The translations under genes were made by a program, and so were the position numbers. From assembly GCF_014699075.1 (NCBI RefSeq), contig NZ_JACXAB010000009.1, positions 62,001-126,000 on the forward strand: 64,000 nt of DNA, in the 5' to 3' direction. The notes beneath the pieces are model-generated. The model worked only from the letters and a program-made list of their open reading frames with translations, searched no databases and was not told where the DNA came from. Positions 36,387 through 44,632 of this stretch are shown piece after piece; the stretch's first letter is position 1, and every line of letters starts with the position of its first letter. The stretch comes from Microvirga sp. (GTDB taxonomy: Bacteria; Pseudomonadota; Alphaproteobacteria; Rhizobiales; Beijerinckiaceae).

Positions 36387-37472
36387 TTACTGGACGACGG
36401 CCGTCGCCTCAGTTGTGCGATCGGCTGGACGCGAGATCTCCGCGAGATACGGGCCGATGCCCTCATACCGGTCGAGACGGCGGACGATCTTCGAGTCGAT
36501 CCGGTCGTAGAGCTCGGCAACGGTCACGGGGCGGCGCTTCCGGCCCTTGCCGTCCATGAAGAGCCCGGCATTGGCGCGGGCCGCCTTCGGGAAGAGCTTG
36601 GAGGCCTTCATGTTCGGGTCCTGATCCAGCACTTCGAGGAACCGGACTGCGCTGGACGCTCCCAGGAAGTGGGCCAGGTAAAGCTCAGCCTCAGCCAGCT
36701 CCCGCTCACCCTGGGAGTGCAGAGCGCGCTCCACATCCTTGATCAGCTCGCCGGCCATGAGAGCCGAGAAATACGGATCCGTGCGCAGGCTCATGACCCA
36801 TTCGCGGTCCTTGGGCTCGACGGCGAGTTCGCCGTTGACGTAGCGGATCGCCTCGGCGGCTGCCTTGAAGCCGTAATCGGCGGCGTGGTGATAGACGGTC
36901 TCGATCCAGGTGCTGTCGATGAACTGGAACAAGCCCTGGGCCGAGGAGGTGCGCGCCTTGGCTTCCGGCGAGAGGCTCGATTCCACATCCGCCAGGGTCA
37001 TCATGTAGACCGGGTCGGCACCGGTTGCATGGGCGGCCTTGAGGATGGAATGCACCAGCCAGCGCGGCACGTTACGCCCGTTGAAGGGAATCAGCTCGTC
37101 CGGGTCCCCGATCTCCGTCTCCGAGATGGTCGGGGACGCCGGCTTCTCGGCGCGGGGCTTCACGATGGAGAAAGCCCCGTCGAGGATGGCCTTGAAGAGA
37201 CCCGGGTCCTTGGAAAGCTTCGGGGTGAAGGCTACGGACGCCGTCACTACCGAGCCGGTGATATCCTCCTGCACGGCCGGTACGGCAGCAGGTCGCGCCA
37301 GCAGGCCGGTGGGGATGGTGGCCACGGCGGCCGGCCCGGCCGTGAGGCCCTGAAAGCCCATGATCAGGCCTGCGGCCAGGGCGAGTTGGAGAGAGCGGCG
37401 ACTTCCAGTCTTACGCACATCCGCAACAGGCTGCGGTACTGCGCATAGCAGCGTTCTCGCGTTACTCATCAT
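36387..37472 (-). CDS. Lytic transglycosylase, SLT-domain protein
   Basis: This 361-residue protein has an N-terminal signal or anchor helix (about residues 28-55), a linker, and a lysozyme-like SLT domain. The catalytic Glu is in LADVESSLSPEAKARTSSAQ, followed by GLFQFIDSTW. Such enzymes cut the glycan of peptidoglycan with formation of the 1,6-anhydro product in the periplasm. Two consecutive ATGs and a GTG compete as the start; the ATG at 37472 has GGGA 6 bases upstream. It is a single gene with a 170-base gap to the cNMP-binding gene. Confidence 0.87.
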   Translation of the reverse strand: MMSNARTLLCAVPQPVADVRKTGSRRSLQLALAAGLIMGFQGLTAGPAAVATIPTGLLARPAAVPAVQEDITGSVVTASVAFTPKLSKDPGLFKAILDGAFSIVKPRAEKPASPTISETEIGDPDELIPFNGRNVPRWLVHSILKAAHATGADPVYMMTLADVESSLSPEAKARTSSAQGLFQFIDSTWIETVYHHAADYGFKAAAEAIRYVNGELAVEPKDREWVMSLRTDPYFSALMAGELIKDVERALHSQGERELAEAELYLAHFLGASSAVRFLEVLDQDPNMKASKLFPKAARANAGLFMDGKGRKRRPVTVAELYDRIDSKIVRRLDRYEGIGPYLAEISRPADRTTEATAVVQ

Positions 37473-37642
37473 CACTTATCCCGCATGGCCCGACCGGACG
37501 ATCTGGCCTTCCCTTGTGTTATTCTGGGGACAGGGTTGACGGGTAGATGTGTCGAGAATCGGTCAGCTTGGCCATAAAAAGTAGGATTTCGCTAACCTTG
37601 TCCGGCTTTTCCCCGAGAAATTTTCAGGTTTTTTCCGGAAAT

Positions 37643-38089
37643 TTAGGATGAGGATTGCGCGACAAGCTGCGCGTTGGTGCGCTCGAGGCGCTTGGCCAGT
37701 TCCCGCATGATGGCCAGGGACATCTGGGGGAATTGGGCCAGGAGCTCTAGAAAGACCCGCTTGTCGATGCGAAGCGCCGTGGTCGGCTCGGCCGCCATGA
37801 TCGTGGCCGAGCGAGGGGTATCGGACAGGATGCCCATCTCACCCACCAGGGCGTTGCCCCCCAGTTCCGCAACCTGGATTTCCCCGCCCGGGGTGTTGAG
37901 CAGCACGTTGGCCCGACCATCGAGAATGACATAGGCGGCGTCGGACGGGTCCCCCTGGGAGAAGAACCGCTGCCCCCCGGCGAACTGCACCCGCTCGCTG
38001 GTGAAGGCGAGAAGCTTCAGACGAGCGGGGTCCACATCCCTGAACATCGGGACCTGCCGCAAGGACTGAACTTCCGTCTCAAGGGTCAT
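37643..38089 (-). CDS. Stand-alone cyclic-nucleotide-binding domain protein
   Basis: This 148-residue protein is a single CRP-like cNMP-binding fold with a C-terminal helix. The phosphate-binding cassette can be seen as GNALVGEMGILSDTPRSATI, with the Glu and Arg of cNMP contact (GEMG, PRSA). There is no DNA-binding domain. Its ATG overlaps the stop of the large ABC-like gene by 4 bases, and GGAGAGG precedes it, so the two are translationally coupled. I infer that it senses cAMP or cGMP on behalf of that membrane protein; a cAMP source is encoded at 13756-14928. Confidence 0.88.
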   Translation of the reverse strand: MTLETEVQSLRQVPMFRDVDPARLKLLAFTSERVQFAGGQRFFSQGDPSDAAYVILDGRANVLLNTPGGEIQVAELGGNALVGEMGILSDTPRSATIMAAEPTTALRIDKRVFLELLAQFPQMSLAIMRELAKRLERTNAQLVAQSSS

Positions 38090-40791
38090 GCCACCTCTCC
38101 TGCTATCCTCTGGGGGGCGTCCGGCTTAGGGCTGGAAGGCCTCGGAGCTGGAGCTGCCGTCTTATCGGTTATGATCTGTCCATCGCGGAAACGCATCTGA
38201 ACATCGAAGTCGCCGGCCTGTCGATCATTCGGAAGTACCATGAACAGGCTTTGTTGATCGAATAGCTCGAGTAGCAGCTGCATCAACTGCTGGCTACGCG
38301 CCTCGTCGAAAGGCGCAAGCGCCCCGTCGATCACCAGAATGTCCGGGCGCTTCACCAGACACCGGACCAGGTTGACGCTCGCCCGCTCCTGCGGCGAGAG
38401 GAGCCTGCCCGCCGTACCGACCTGATATTCCAGGCCGACCCTCTCGACCTCCTCCTGAAGGTCGAGTTCGCGGACAACGGCGGCAACCGCTTCCGCAACC
38501 CGCGCCCGGGCATTGGCCACCTGATAGCTGACGCGCCCGAACAGGAGGTTGTCCCGCAAAGGAGCGGCCGCGCAGATGCCTTCCGGGTCATAGAATTCGA
38601 CGCCACCCGACTCGGCCTTTTCGAGAACCTCGCGGACGATCCCCCGTGCCTCGACGATCCGGCCGGTCATGGCGTCATCGAGAAGGCCCAGGCGATGCCG
38701 GGCTTCGATGTAAGCCAGCGGCAGGGACAGGAGGCGTGTGCGGTCCTCGCGTCTCAGGCTGCCCTCGCCACGGCCGCGACGGCGCAGGATCGCCTCGAAC
38801 TCGGTCAGCTCATCGGCGCCGATGAAGGAGAACTGCTCGAAGAGGGAATGACCGGGCGGCAGCCCCTCGAAGATCTCGGTCATGGTCTCGGCAATCTGCA
38901 GACCCATCTGGACGAGATCGTCCGTCATCTCCGCCCTGTCGATGGCGCTGCGGAACTGGGCATTGTCGGCGAGGTTGCGCCCCTTGAACTCGTCGGAGAT
39001 CGGCACGCCGAAGAGAAGGTTTTCCGCAATCGTCGCCTGGCTGTTGTAGCGCTCCGGATCGAAGGGCTCGACCAGATCGCCCATGCCGTTCGATTGGAAA
39101 GTGTCGCGCAGGCGGTGTCGGGCTTCGACAAGGCGCTCCGCAAGGCTCGTATGGCGCTCGGGATCGATCCTGCCGGCAAGGCCGAACAGATAGATCGTGT
39201 CTCCCATGCCGACCTTGTCGAGGAGGTCGAGCAGGATGCGGTCCAGTTCGTCCTCGTCCTTTGCGCCGAGACGCTCGTAATCGACCCACTGGTCGGAGAT
39301 GCTCTCGATCGGGTTGCCGGTTCTGAGCGCCTCCGCGATCCGGCGGTCCATCTCCTGCCCGTCCTCCTTCAGCCGACCCAGAGGCTTCGAGCGGAGGCCA
39401 TAGACGAGATTGTCGCGAATGCTGCCGGGGAAGAGGATCGGGTCGACGCCCGCATAGGCGATCCTGTGTCCGGTCACGACCATCGGAAGCTGGGTCAAAT
39501 CGCGCTCGCCGATGCGGATCCGGCCGCTGAACTCCAGGCTTCGCCGGGCCAGGATGCGCGCCAGCATGCTGGCGGCCGCACCGCCGTTCGAGATCAGCGC
39601 GACACTTGCGGGCAGTTCGACCGTGAAGGCGCCTCCTTCGATGATCAGGTCGCCATGCGGCCCGGCCACCCGGATGTCCTCGCCCACAAAGGAGCCGATC
39701 AGGGGCTGATCCGCCTCCGCCGCTTCACGCGCCTCCAGCATCGGGCCGAGCCTGTCCTCGGCGAAATGCTGGGTAACCTGATCGTACTTTACCTGAACGT
39801 CGAGACGCTGCTGGTCCCAGTCGATCAGCTCCTTCAGGGGCGGCGGCAATTCGCGGTAGGCCGCGATGACGGCGACGAGCTGGCCGATGTCGAGGGTGCC
39901 GCGCAGGGCGAAATAGCCGCCGATGGCGTAGAAGAAGAACGGCGTCAGCTGGGCGAGGAAGTTGTTGAGGGTTTTGACGAAGAATTTCCGGTTGTAGATC
40001 TTCAAGCGGATGGTGAAGAGATTGAAGAGGCGGTGCCCGATCTCGGCCTTTTCCCAGCCATAGGCATTGTGAACATGCACCACCTCGATTCCGTCGAGAA
40101 CCTCCGCGATGCGGCCCGCCAGCTGGCGCTGCTTGCCGAGGCGCAGCAGCTCGCGCCGCAGCCGCGGGATGACCGTGAACTGCACGGCGATTACGGCGAG
40201 CGCGATCAGGCCGAGCCAGACATTCTGCACCATGATGAACACGAGCGCAGTCGTGGCCTGCGTGCCCAGGAACACAGGGGTGATGAAGGCATCGCCGATG
40301 AAGCCGCCGATCGGTTCGACCTCATCCTTGATGATCGTCGCGGTCTCGGAGGATTTGACGGTCCGCAGGGCGTCCGGGGTGAAGCGCAGCACCATGGAGA
40401 ACAGGTCGAAGCGCATGCGCCTGAGCATGCGCTCGCCCAGCACGCCTTTGGAGACGTTGATCCAGTACTTGAAGGCCCCGTTCACGATCACGAAGAACAG
40501 GAACACGAAGGACAGGCCCATGAGCAGGCCGACCCGGCTGACCTGGAAGCCTTCGAAGATCTCCCATGTGCTGCCACCGAGCCACCCCGGCCAGTCAAAG
40601 GACAGATTGAGGAAAGGAGCGGTTGGGTTTCCGTCGCGGAAAGCCTCACCCTGAATAGCCTGGTTCACGATCTGGCGAGGCAGATCGAGCGACATGAAGT
40701 AAAACGGCAGGGACGCCAGCACGACGGCGCAGATGATCATCTGGTCGCGCTTGGAATGTGTCCAGATATAGCGGAAAAGGCTCTTTTCCAT
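38086..40791 (-). CDS. ABC-exporter-like membrane protein with degenerate, expanded NBD
   Basis: This 901-residue protein has an ABC exporter transmembrane domain (about residues 15-325, five or six helices) and a long C-terminal part. The NBD motifs are present in position but altered: Walker A reads SNGGAAASM at 401-409 with no Lys; the Q-loop Gln is lost (IAYAGVDP, 444-451); the signature is LSPQE (798-802); Walker B ends in ILVIDG, with Gly for the catalytic Glu; and the switch His is Asn (VLPND). About 330 extra residues separate the Q-loop from the signature and repeat a DP(x)n-NLLFG element three times (450-465, 578-595, 735-752). It is probably not a conventional ATP-driven pump. Its gene is coupled to the cNMP-binding protein. 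Confidence 0.85.
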   Translation of the reverse strand: MEKSLFRYIWTHSKRDQMIICAVVLASLPFYFMSLDLPRQIVNQAIQGEAFRDGNPTAPFLNLSFDWPGWLGGSTWEIFEGFQVSRVGLLMGLSFVFLFFVIVNGAFKYWINVSKGVLGERMLRRMRFDLFSMVLRFTPDALRTVKSSETATIIKDEVEPIGGFIGDAFITPVFLGTQATTALVFIMVQNVWLGLIALAVIAVQFTVIPRLRRELLRLGKQRQLAGRIAEVLDGIEVVHVHNAYGWEKAEIGHRLFNLFTIRLKIYNRKFFVKTLNNFLAQLTPFFFYAIGGYFALRGTLDIGQLVAVIAAYRELPPPLKELIDWDQQRLDVQVKYDQVTQHFAEDRLGPMLEAREAAEADQPLIGSFVGEDIRVAGPHGDLIIEGGAFTVELPASVALISNGGAAASMLARILARRSLEFSGRIRIGERDLTQLPMVVTGHRIAYAGVDPILFPGSIRDNLVYGLRSKPLGRLKEDGQEMDRRIAEALRTGNPIESISDQWVDYERLGAKDEDELDRILLDLLDKVGMGDTIYLFGLAGRIDPERHTSLAERLVEARHRLRDTFQSNGMGDLVEPFDPERYNSQATIAENLLFGVPISDEFKGRNLADNAQFRSAIDRAEMTDDLVQMGLQIAETMTEIFEGLPPGHSLFEQFSFIGADELTEFEAILRRRGRGEGSLRREDRTRLLSLPLAYIEARHRLGLLDDAMTGRIVEARGIVREVLEKAESGGVEFYDPEGICAAAPLRDNLLFGRVSYQVANARARVAEAVAAVVRELDLQEEVERVGLEYQVGTAGRLLSPQERASVNLVRCLVKRPDILVIDGALAPFDEARSQQLMQLLLELFDQQSLFMVLPNDRQAGDFDVQMRFRDGQIITDKTAAPAPRPSSPKPDAPQRIAGEVA

Positions 40792-40952
40792 CAGCGCCGT
40801 GATGCCATCTTCATGTGCCTGTGATCCCTCTTTCCGTTCCGGGGCATCGCCATAGTTTGACGAGGGGGGCTATTGTAAGGTTAGAGGTAGCTGGCCTACC
40901 GTCAATAAACGATACGCTATTTTCCTTTTCTTGCCCACCAAGGGAAGCCTGC

Positions 40953-42224
40953 ATGGCAAACGCGGTCACGGAGCCGAGAACAGAGACAGGCCTGCCCCTG
41001 GTCAAGTCCCGTCCGGGCTCGAGGGTCCTCATCTACAGCCACGACACGTTCGGCCTCGGCCATCTGCGCCGCTCGCGGGCGCTGGCCAATGCCATCGTGG
41101 AGGCGCAGCCGGACACCTCCGTGATCATCATCTCGGGATCGCCCGTGATCGGCAATTTCGAGTTCGAGAGCGGCGTCGACTACATCCGCATCCCGGGGGT
41201 CACCAAGCTTCCTGACGGAGATTACCGCAGCCTCAACCTCAATGTGAGCCTGGACGAGGCGGTGGGCCTGCGCCAAGCCCTCATTCTCCAGGCGGCCAAG
41301 GCCTTCCAGCCGGACGTGTTCATCGTCGACAAGGAGCCGACGGGCTTCCGGGGCGAGGTCGTGCCGGCCCTCGACTATCTTCAGGCGGCCGGCTGCAAGC
41401 TCGTGCTCGGCATCCGCGACGTCATGGACGAGCCCGCCCTTCTGGTCCCGGAATGGGAGCGCAAGGGCGCGAAGACGGCCCTGATCCGCTATTATGACGA
41501 GATCTGGGTCTATGGCTTGAGGGATGTCTACCAGCCCCTCAAGGCCCTCGACCTGCCTGAGGCTGTGGAAAACCGGATCACCTATACGGGCTATCTGCGC
41601 CGGGATGTGCCGCCGACCCCGTCGCTCACCAAATACCCCAAGATCACCAAGCAGCCCTTCATCCTGGTAACCACCGGCGGCGGCGGCGACGGGGACGACC
41701 TGATCGACTGGGTGATTTCGGCCTATGAGGCGGACACGGAGCTCGACCAGCCTGCCCTGATCCTCTTCGGCCCGTTCATCGACCGGGACAAGCGCCGCTC
41801 CTTCGTCGAACGCATCGCCAAGCAGCCCAAGCTCGACGTGATGTCGTTCGACAACAAGATCGAATGGCTCATGAAGAAGGCCGATGCCGTGGTGGCCATG
41901 GGCGGCTACAACACGTTCTGCGAGGCCTTGTCCTTCGACAAGCGCACGCTGATCGTCCCGCGCACCCGGCCCCGGCTGGAGCAATACATTCGGGCGGTGG
42001 AGGCCGAGCGCCTCGGCCTCGTGTGCATGCTGAGCGACCACAAGGAGCCGCGTACGCCGGAGCGCATGGCGGCGGCGCTGCGGGCGCTTTCCTCCCAGCC
42101 CCGCCCGTCGGAGGTGACCATTCCAGGTCTTCTCGATGGGCTTGACCGGGTATGCGAACGGCTCAAGGTGCTGACCGAGTCCCGACCACGGTTTGCCCCT
42201 GCCTATCATCAGGCGGCCGAGTAG
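40953..42224 (+). CDS. Glycosyltransferase, MurG-like GT-B fold
   Basis: This 423-residue protein has a GT-B fold. The N-terminal half has YSHDTFGLGHLRRSRALA, the nucleotide-sugar half TTGGGGDGDD and MGGYNTFCEAL, which parallels the UDP-binding part of MurG. The sugar and acceptor are unknown. I use the ATG at 40953 with AGGGA upstream. It is the first of four packed genes on the plus strand and is divergent from the ABC-like gene, with 161 bases between the two starts. A second, related GT-B enzyme is the fourth gene of the set. Confidence 0.87.
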   Translation: MANAVTEPRTETGLPLVKSRPGSRVLIYSHDTFGLGHLRRSRALANAIVEAQPDTSVIIISGSPVIGNFEFESGVDYIRIPGVTKLPDGDYRSLNLNVSLDEAVGLRQALILQAAKAFQPDVFIVDKEPTGFRGEVVPALDYLQAAGCKLVLGIRDVMDEPALLVPEWERKGAKTALIRYYDEIWVYGLRDVYQPLKALDLPEAVENRITYTGYLRRDVPPTPSLTKYPKITKQPFILVTTGGGGDGDDLIDWVISAYEADTELDQPALILFGPFIDRDKRRSFVERIAKQPKLDVMSFDNKIEWLMKKADAVVAMGGYNTFCEALSFDKRTLIVPRTRPRLEQYIRAVEAERLGLVCMLSDHKEPRTPERMAAALRALSSQPRPSEVTIPGLLDGLDRVCERLKVLTESRPRFAPAYHQAAE

Positions 42225-42233
42225 CGTTTAAGA

Positions 42234-43505
42234 ATGCTTCCCTCAACGACAGCCCGACGCATCGCCATCGTGGTGAAAGGTTATCCACGCCTTTCTGAGA
42301 CCTTCATCGCCCAGGAGATTCTGGCTCTCGAGCAGCGCGGGCTCGACCTTGAGATATGGTCTCTCCGGCATCCGACCGAGAGGGCGGTGCATCCGATGCA
42401 CAAGGGGATTCAAGCGAAAGTCTCGTATCTGCCGGAATACCTTTACGAAGAGCCCCTGCGCGTGTTGCGCGGCGCCGTCTGGAGCCTGGGCCAGCAAGGC
42501 TTCGGGGCCACGATTAAGGCGTTCTGGCGTGACCTGAAGCGCGATTTCACGGCGAACCGGGTGCGCCGTCTCGGCCAGGCCTTCGCCATGGCCAGGGAAC
42601 TGCCGGCGGACGTACGGCACCTGCATGTGCATTACCTGCACACGCCGGCTTCCGTCGTTCGCTATGCGGCGCTCCTGACCGGCCGGACCTGGACCTTCTC
42701 GGCCCATGCCAAGGATATCTGGACCACCCCGGATTGGGAGAAGCGCGAGAAGATGGCGGAGGCCCGTTGGGGCGTGACCTGCACGGCCCAAGGAGCAGCC
42801 CATCTTCAATCGCTGTCGCGGCCGGAGCAGGTATCGCTCGTCTATCACGGGCTCGATCTCTCGCGGTTTCCCTCACCACCCGAGAGCCGCCCCGCCCGCG
42901 ATGGCTCGGACGCTCTCGATCCGTTGCGCATCGTCTCCGTCGGCCGGGCCGTGGCGAAGAAGGGCTACGGCGACCTGATCCAGGCGTTTGCCGCCCTGCC
43001 GCCGGATCTGCACTGGCGCTTCGCCCATGTGGGCGGCGGGGAACTGCTGGGGAGCCTTAAAAAGCAAGCGCAGGAGGCGGGTATCGGCGACAAGGTGGCA
43101 TTCCTCGGCTCCAAGGCGCAGCCCGACATCATCGCTCTCTTGCAAGAGGCCGATCTCTTCGTGCTGCCGTCCAAGGAGGCGAAGTCGGGCGACCGGGACG
43201 GCCTGCCGAATGTGATCATGGAGGCCGCGAGCCAGGGGCTTGCCATCGTGGCGACGGATTTCGCCGGGATCCCGGAATTCATCCGCAGCGGCTCGGAGGG
43301 CGAGCTTGTTCCGCCGGGAGATTGGGAAGCCTTGTCGAACGCCCTCAACCTGCTCGCCCGCGACCCTGAACGGCGCAAAGCTCTCGGCTCCGCAGCCTTC
43401 GCGCGCCTGCGCCGGGACTTCTCCATGGAAGGCGGAATCGACGTGCTGGAAACGCGCCTGCGCACTGTGACCGACAACCCGCAGAGAGAACCGGAGCGGG
43501 TGTGA
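42234..43505 (+). CDS. GT4 glycosyltransferase, WcaL-like
   Basis: This 423-residue GT-B enzyme begins with VVKGYPRLSETFIAQEILAL, typical of exopolysaccharide transferases such as colanic-acid WcaL. Its C-terminal half has the GT4 E-x7-E-like segment (DGLPNVIMEAASQGL). The likely role is adding a sugar to a lipid-linked surface polysaccharide in the cytoplasm. It starts 9 bases after the previous stop and ends in a 4-base GTGA overlap with the next gene, so the set is one operon. Confidence 0.9.
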   Translation: MLPSTTARRIAIVVKGYPRLSETFIAQEILALEQRGLDLEIWSLRHPTERAVHPMHKGIQAKVSYLPEYLYEEPLRVLRGAVWSLGQQGFGATIKAFWRDLKRDFTANRVRRLGQAFAMARELPADVRHLHVHYLHTPASVVRYAALLTGRTWTFSAHAKDIWTTPDWEKREKMAEARWGVTCTAQGAAHLQSLSRPEQVSLVYHGLDLSRFPSPPESRPARDGSDALDPLRIVSVGRAVAKKGYGDLIQAFAALPPDLHWRFAHVGGGELLGSLKKQAQEAGIGDKVAFLGSKAQPDIIALLQEADLFVLPSKEAKSGDRDGLPNVIMEAASQGLAIVATDFAGIPEFIRSGSEGELVPPGDWEALSNALNLLARDPERRKALGSAAFARLRRDFSMEGGIDVLETRLRTVTDNPQREPERV

Positions 43506-44632
43506 CCCACGCGCGGCCAGTGGCGTTCTACGCTCCCTTGAAAAGCCCCAACCATCCGCTTCCGTCAGGCGACCGCACCATGGCGCGCCTGCTGATGAAG
43601 GCCCTCGACAGAGCGGGGTATTCGACGCAGCTCGCGATCGAGCTGCGCACCCTCGACAAGGCAGGCGATCCGCAGCATCAGGAACACATCAGGCAGCAGT
43701 CGCTGGAGGAAGCGTCACGCCTCATCGAGCACTATCGCGCTTTGCCGGAGCAAAGCCGTCCCTGCCTGTGGTTCACCTACCACGTCTATTACAAGGCGCC
43801 GGACTGGATCGGCCCCCGCGTGGCGGAGGCACTGAACATTCCCTATACGGTTGCCGAAGGATCGCGGGCTGCGAAGCGCGCGCATGGACCTTGGGCTCTG
43901 GGGCATGAGGGAGCGGAGGCGGCTCTCGACCGCGCCGATGCGATCTTCGTCATGACGGCGCATGACCGGGAAGCCTTGGAAACGGTTCGGCCGCCGCGTC
44001 AGGCTCTCGTCGACCTTCCGCCCTTTCTCGACGTGCGGGATTGGCCTCTGTCGAGCACTCACCGCGCACCCGCAGATGAATCGCGCCTGCTCACCGTCGC
44101 CATGATGCGAAAAGGGGACAAGCTTGCCTCGTATGGCATCCTTGCCGCTGCTCTCGAACGCGTGCAGCATCTGCCCTGGTCGCTCGACATCGTGGGGGAT
44201 GGTGAGGCGCGGGCCGAGATCGAGCAGCTTTTCTCGTCTATGGCTGACCGTGTGCGCTTTCATGGACGGATCGAGAACCGCACCGAGCTGAAAACACTTT
44301 ATGAAAACGCCGACCTCTTCCTCTGGCCTGCCGTCAATGAGGCTTACGGAATGGTGCTGCTGGAAGCTCAGGCCATGGGCTGCCCGGCGCTAGCCGGAGC
44401 TTATGGCGGGGTGCCCAGCGTGGTGAAGCATGGCGAAACGGGTATCCTGACACAGCCCGCCGACATCGCCGGTTTTGCCGATGCTTTGAGTGCGCTCCTG
44501 CAGGATCGGGATCGTCTCCGTATTTTAGGCGCCACTGCCTTGAACTTCGTGCACCGGGAGCGCGATCTGGATCATGCCGCATTGCGCTTGCGCAAAGCGC
44601 TCGAACCGCTCACGGCTGGAATGGGAGCATGA
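43502..44632 (+). CDS. GT4-type glycosyltransferase
   Basis: This 376-residue protein has a divergent N-terminal half (FYAPLKSPNHPLPSGDRTMARLL) and a clear GT4 C-terminal half (WSLDIVGDGEARAEI, EAYGMVLLEAQAMGCPALAG with the E-x7-E motif). The donor and acceptor cannot be read. It starts with GTG inside the stop of the preceding gene and ends in an ATGA overlap with the following gene. Confidence 0.88.
   Translation: MTHARPVAFYAPLKSPNHPLPSGDRTMARLLMKALDRAGYSTQLAIELRTLDKAGDPQHQEHIRQQSLEEASRLIEHYRALPEQSRPCLWFTYHVYYKAPDWIGPRVAEALNIPYTVAEGSRAAKRAHGPWALGHEGAEAALDRADAIFVMTAHDREALETVRPPRQALVDLPPFLDVRDWPLSSTHRAPADESRLLTVAMMRKGDKLASYGILAAALERVQHLPWSLDIVGDGEARAEIEQLFSSMADRVRFHGRIENRTELKTLYENADLFLWPAVNEAYGMVLLEAQAMGCPALAGAYGGVPSVVKHGETGILTQPADIAGFADALSALLQDRDRLRILGATALNFVHRERDLDHAALRLRKALEPLTAGMGA

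Noticed and set aside
38086..40791. Treating the pseudo-ABC gene as a pseudogene
   Set aside because: The frame is intact over 901 codons, GC and codon use match the neighbours, and it is translationally coupled to an intact gene. Loss of catalytic residues alone does not show decay.
38695..40824. A 709-codon open frame on the plus strand
   Set aside because: It is antisense to the pseudo-ABC gene, whose domain structure and start are clear. The antisense product is full of Asp/Glu/Gln/Arg and has no domain; such shadow frames are common at this GC content.
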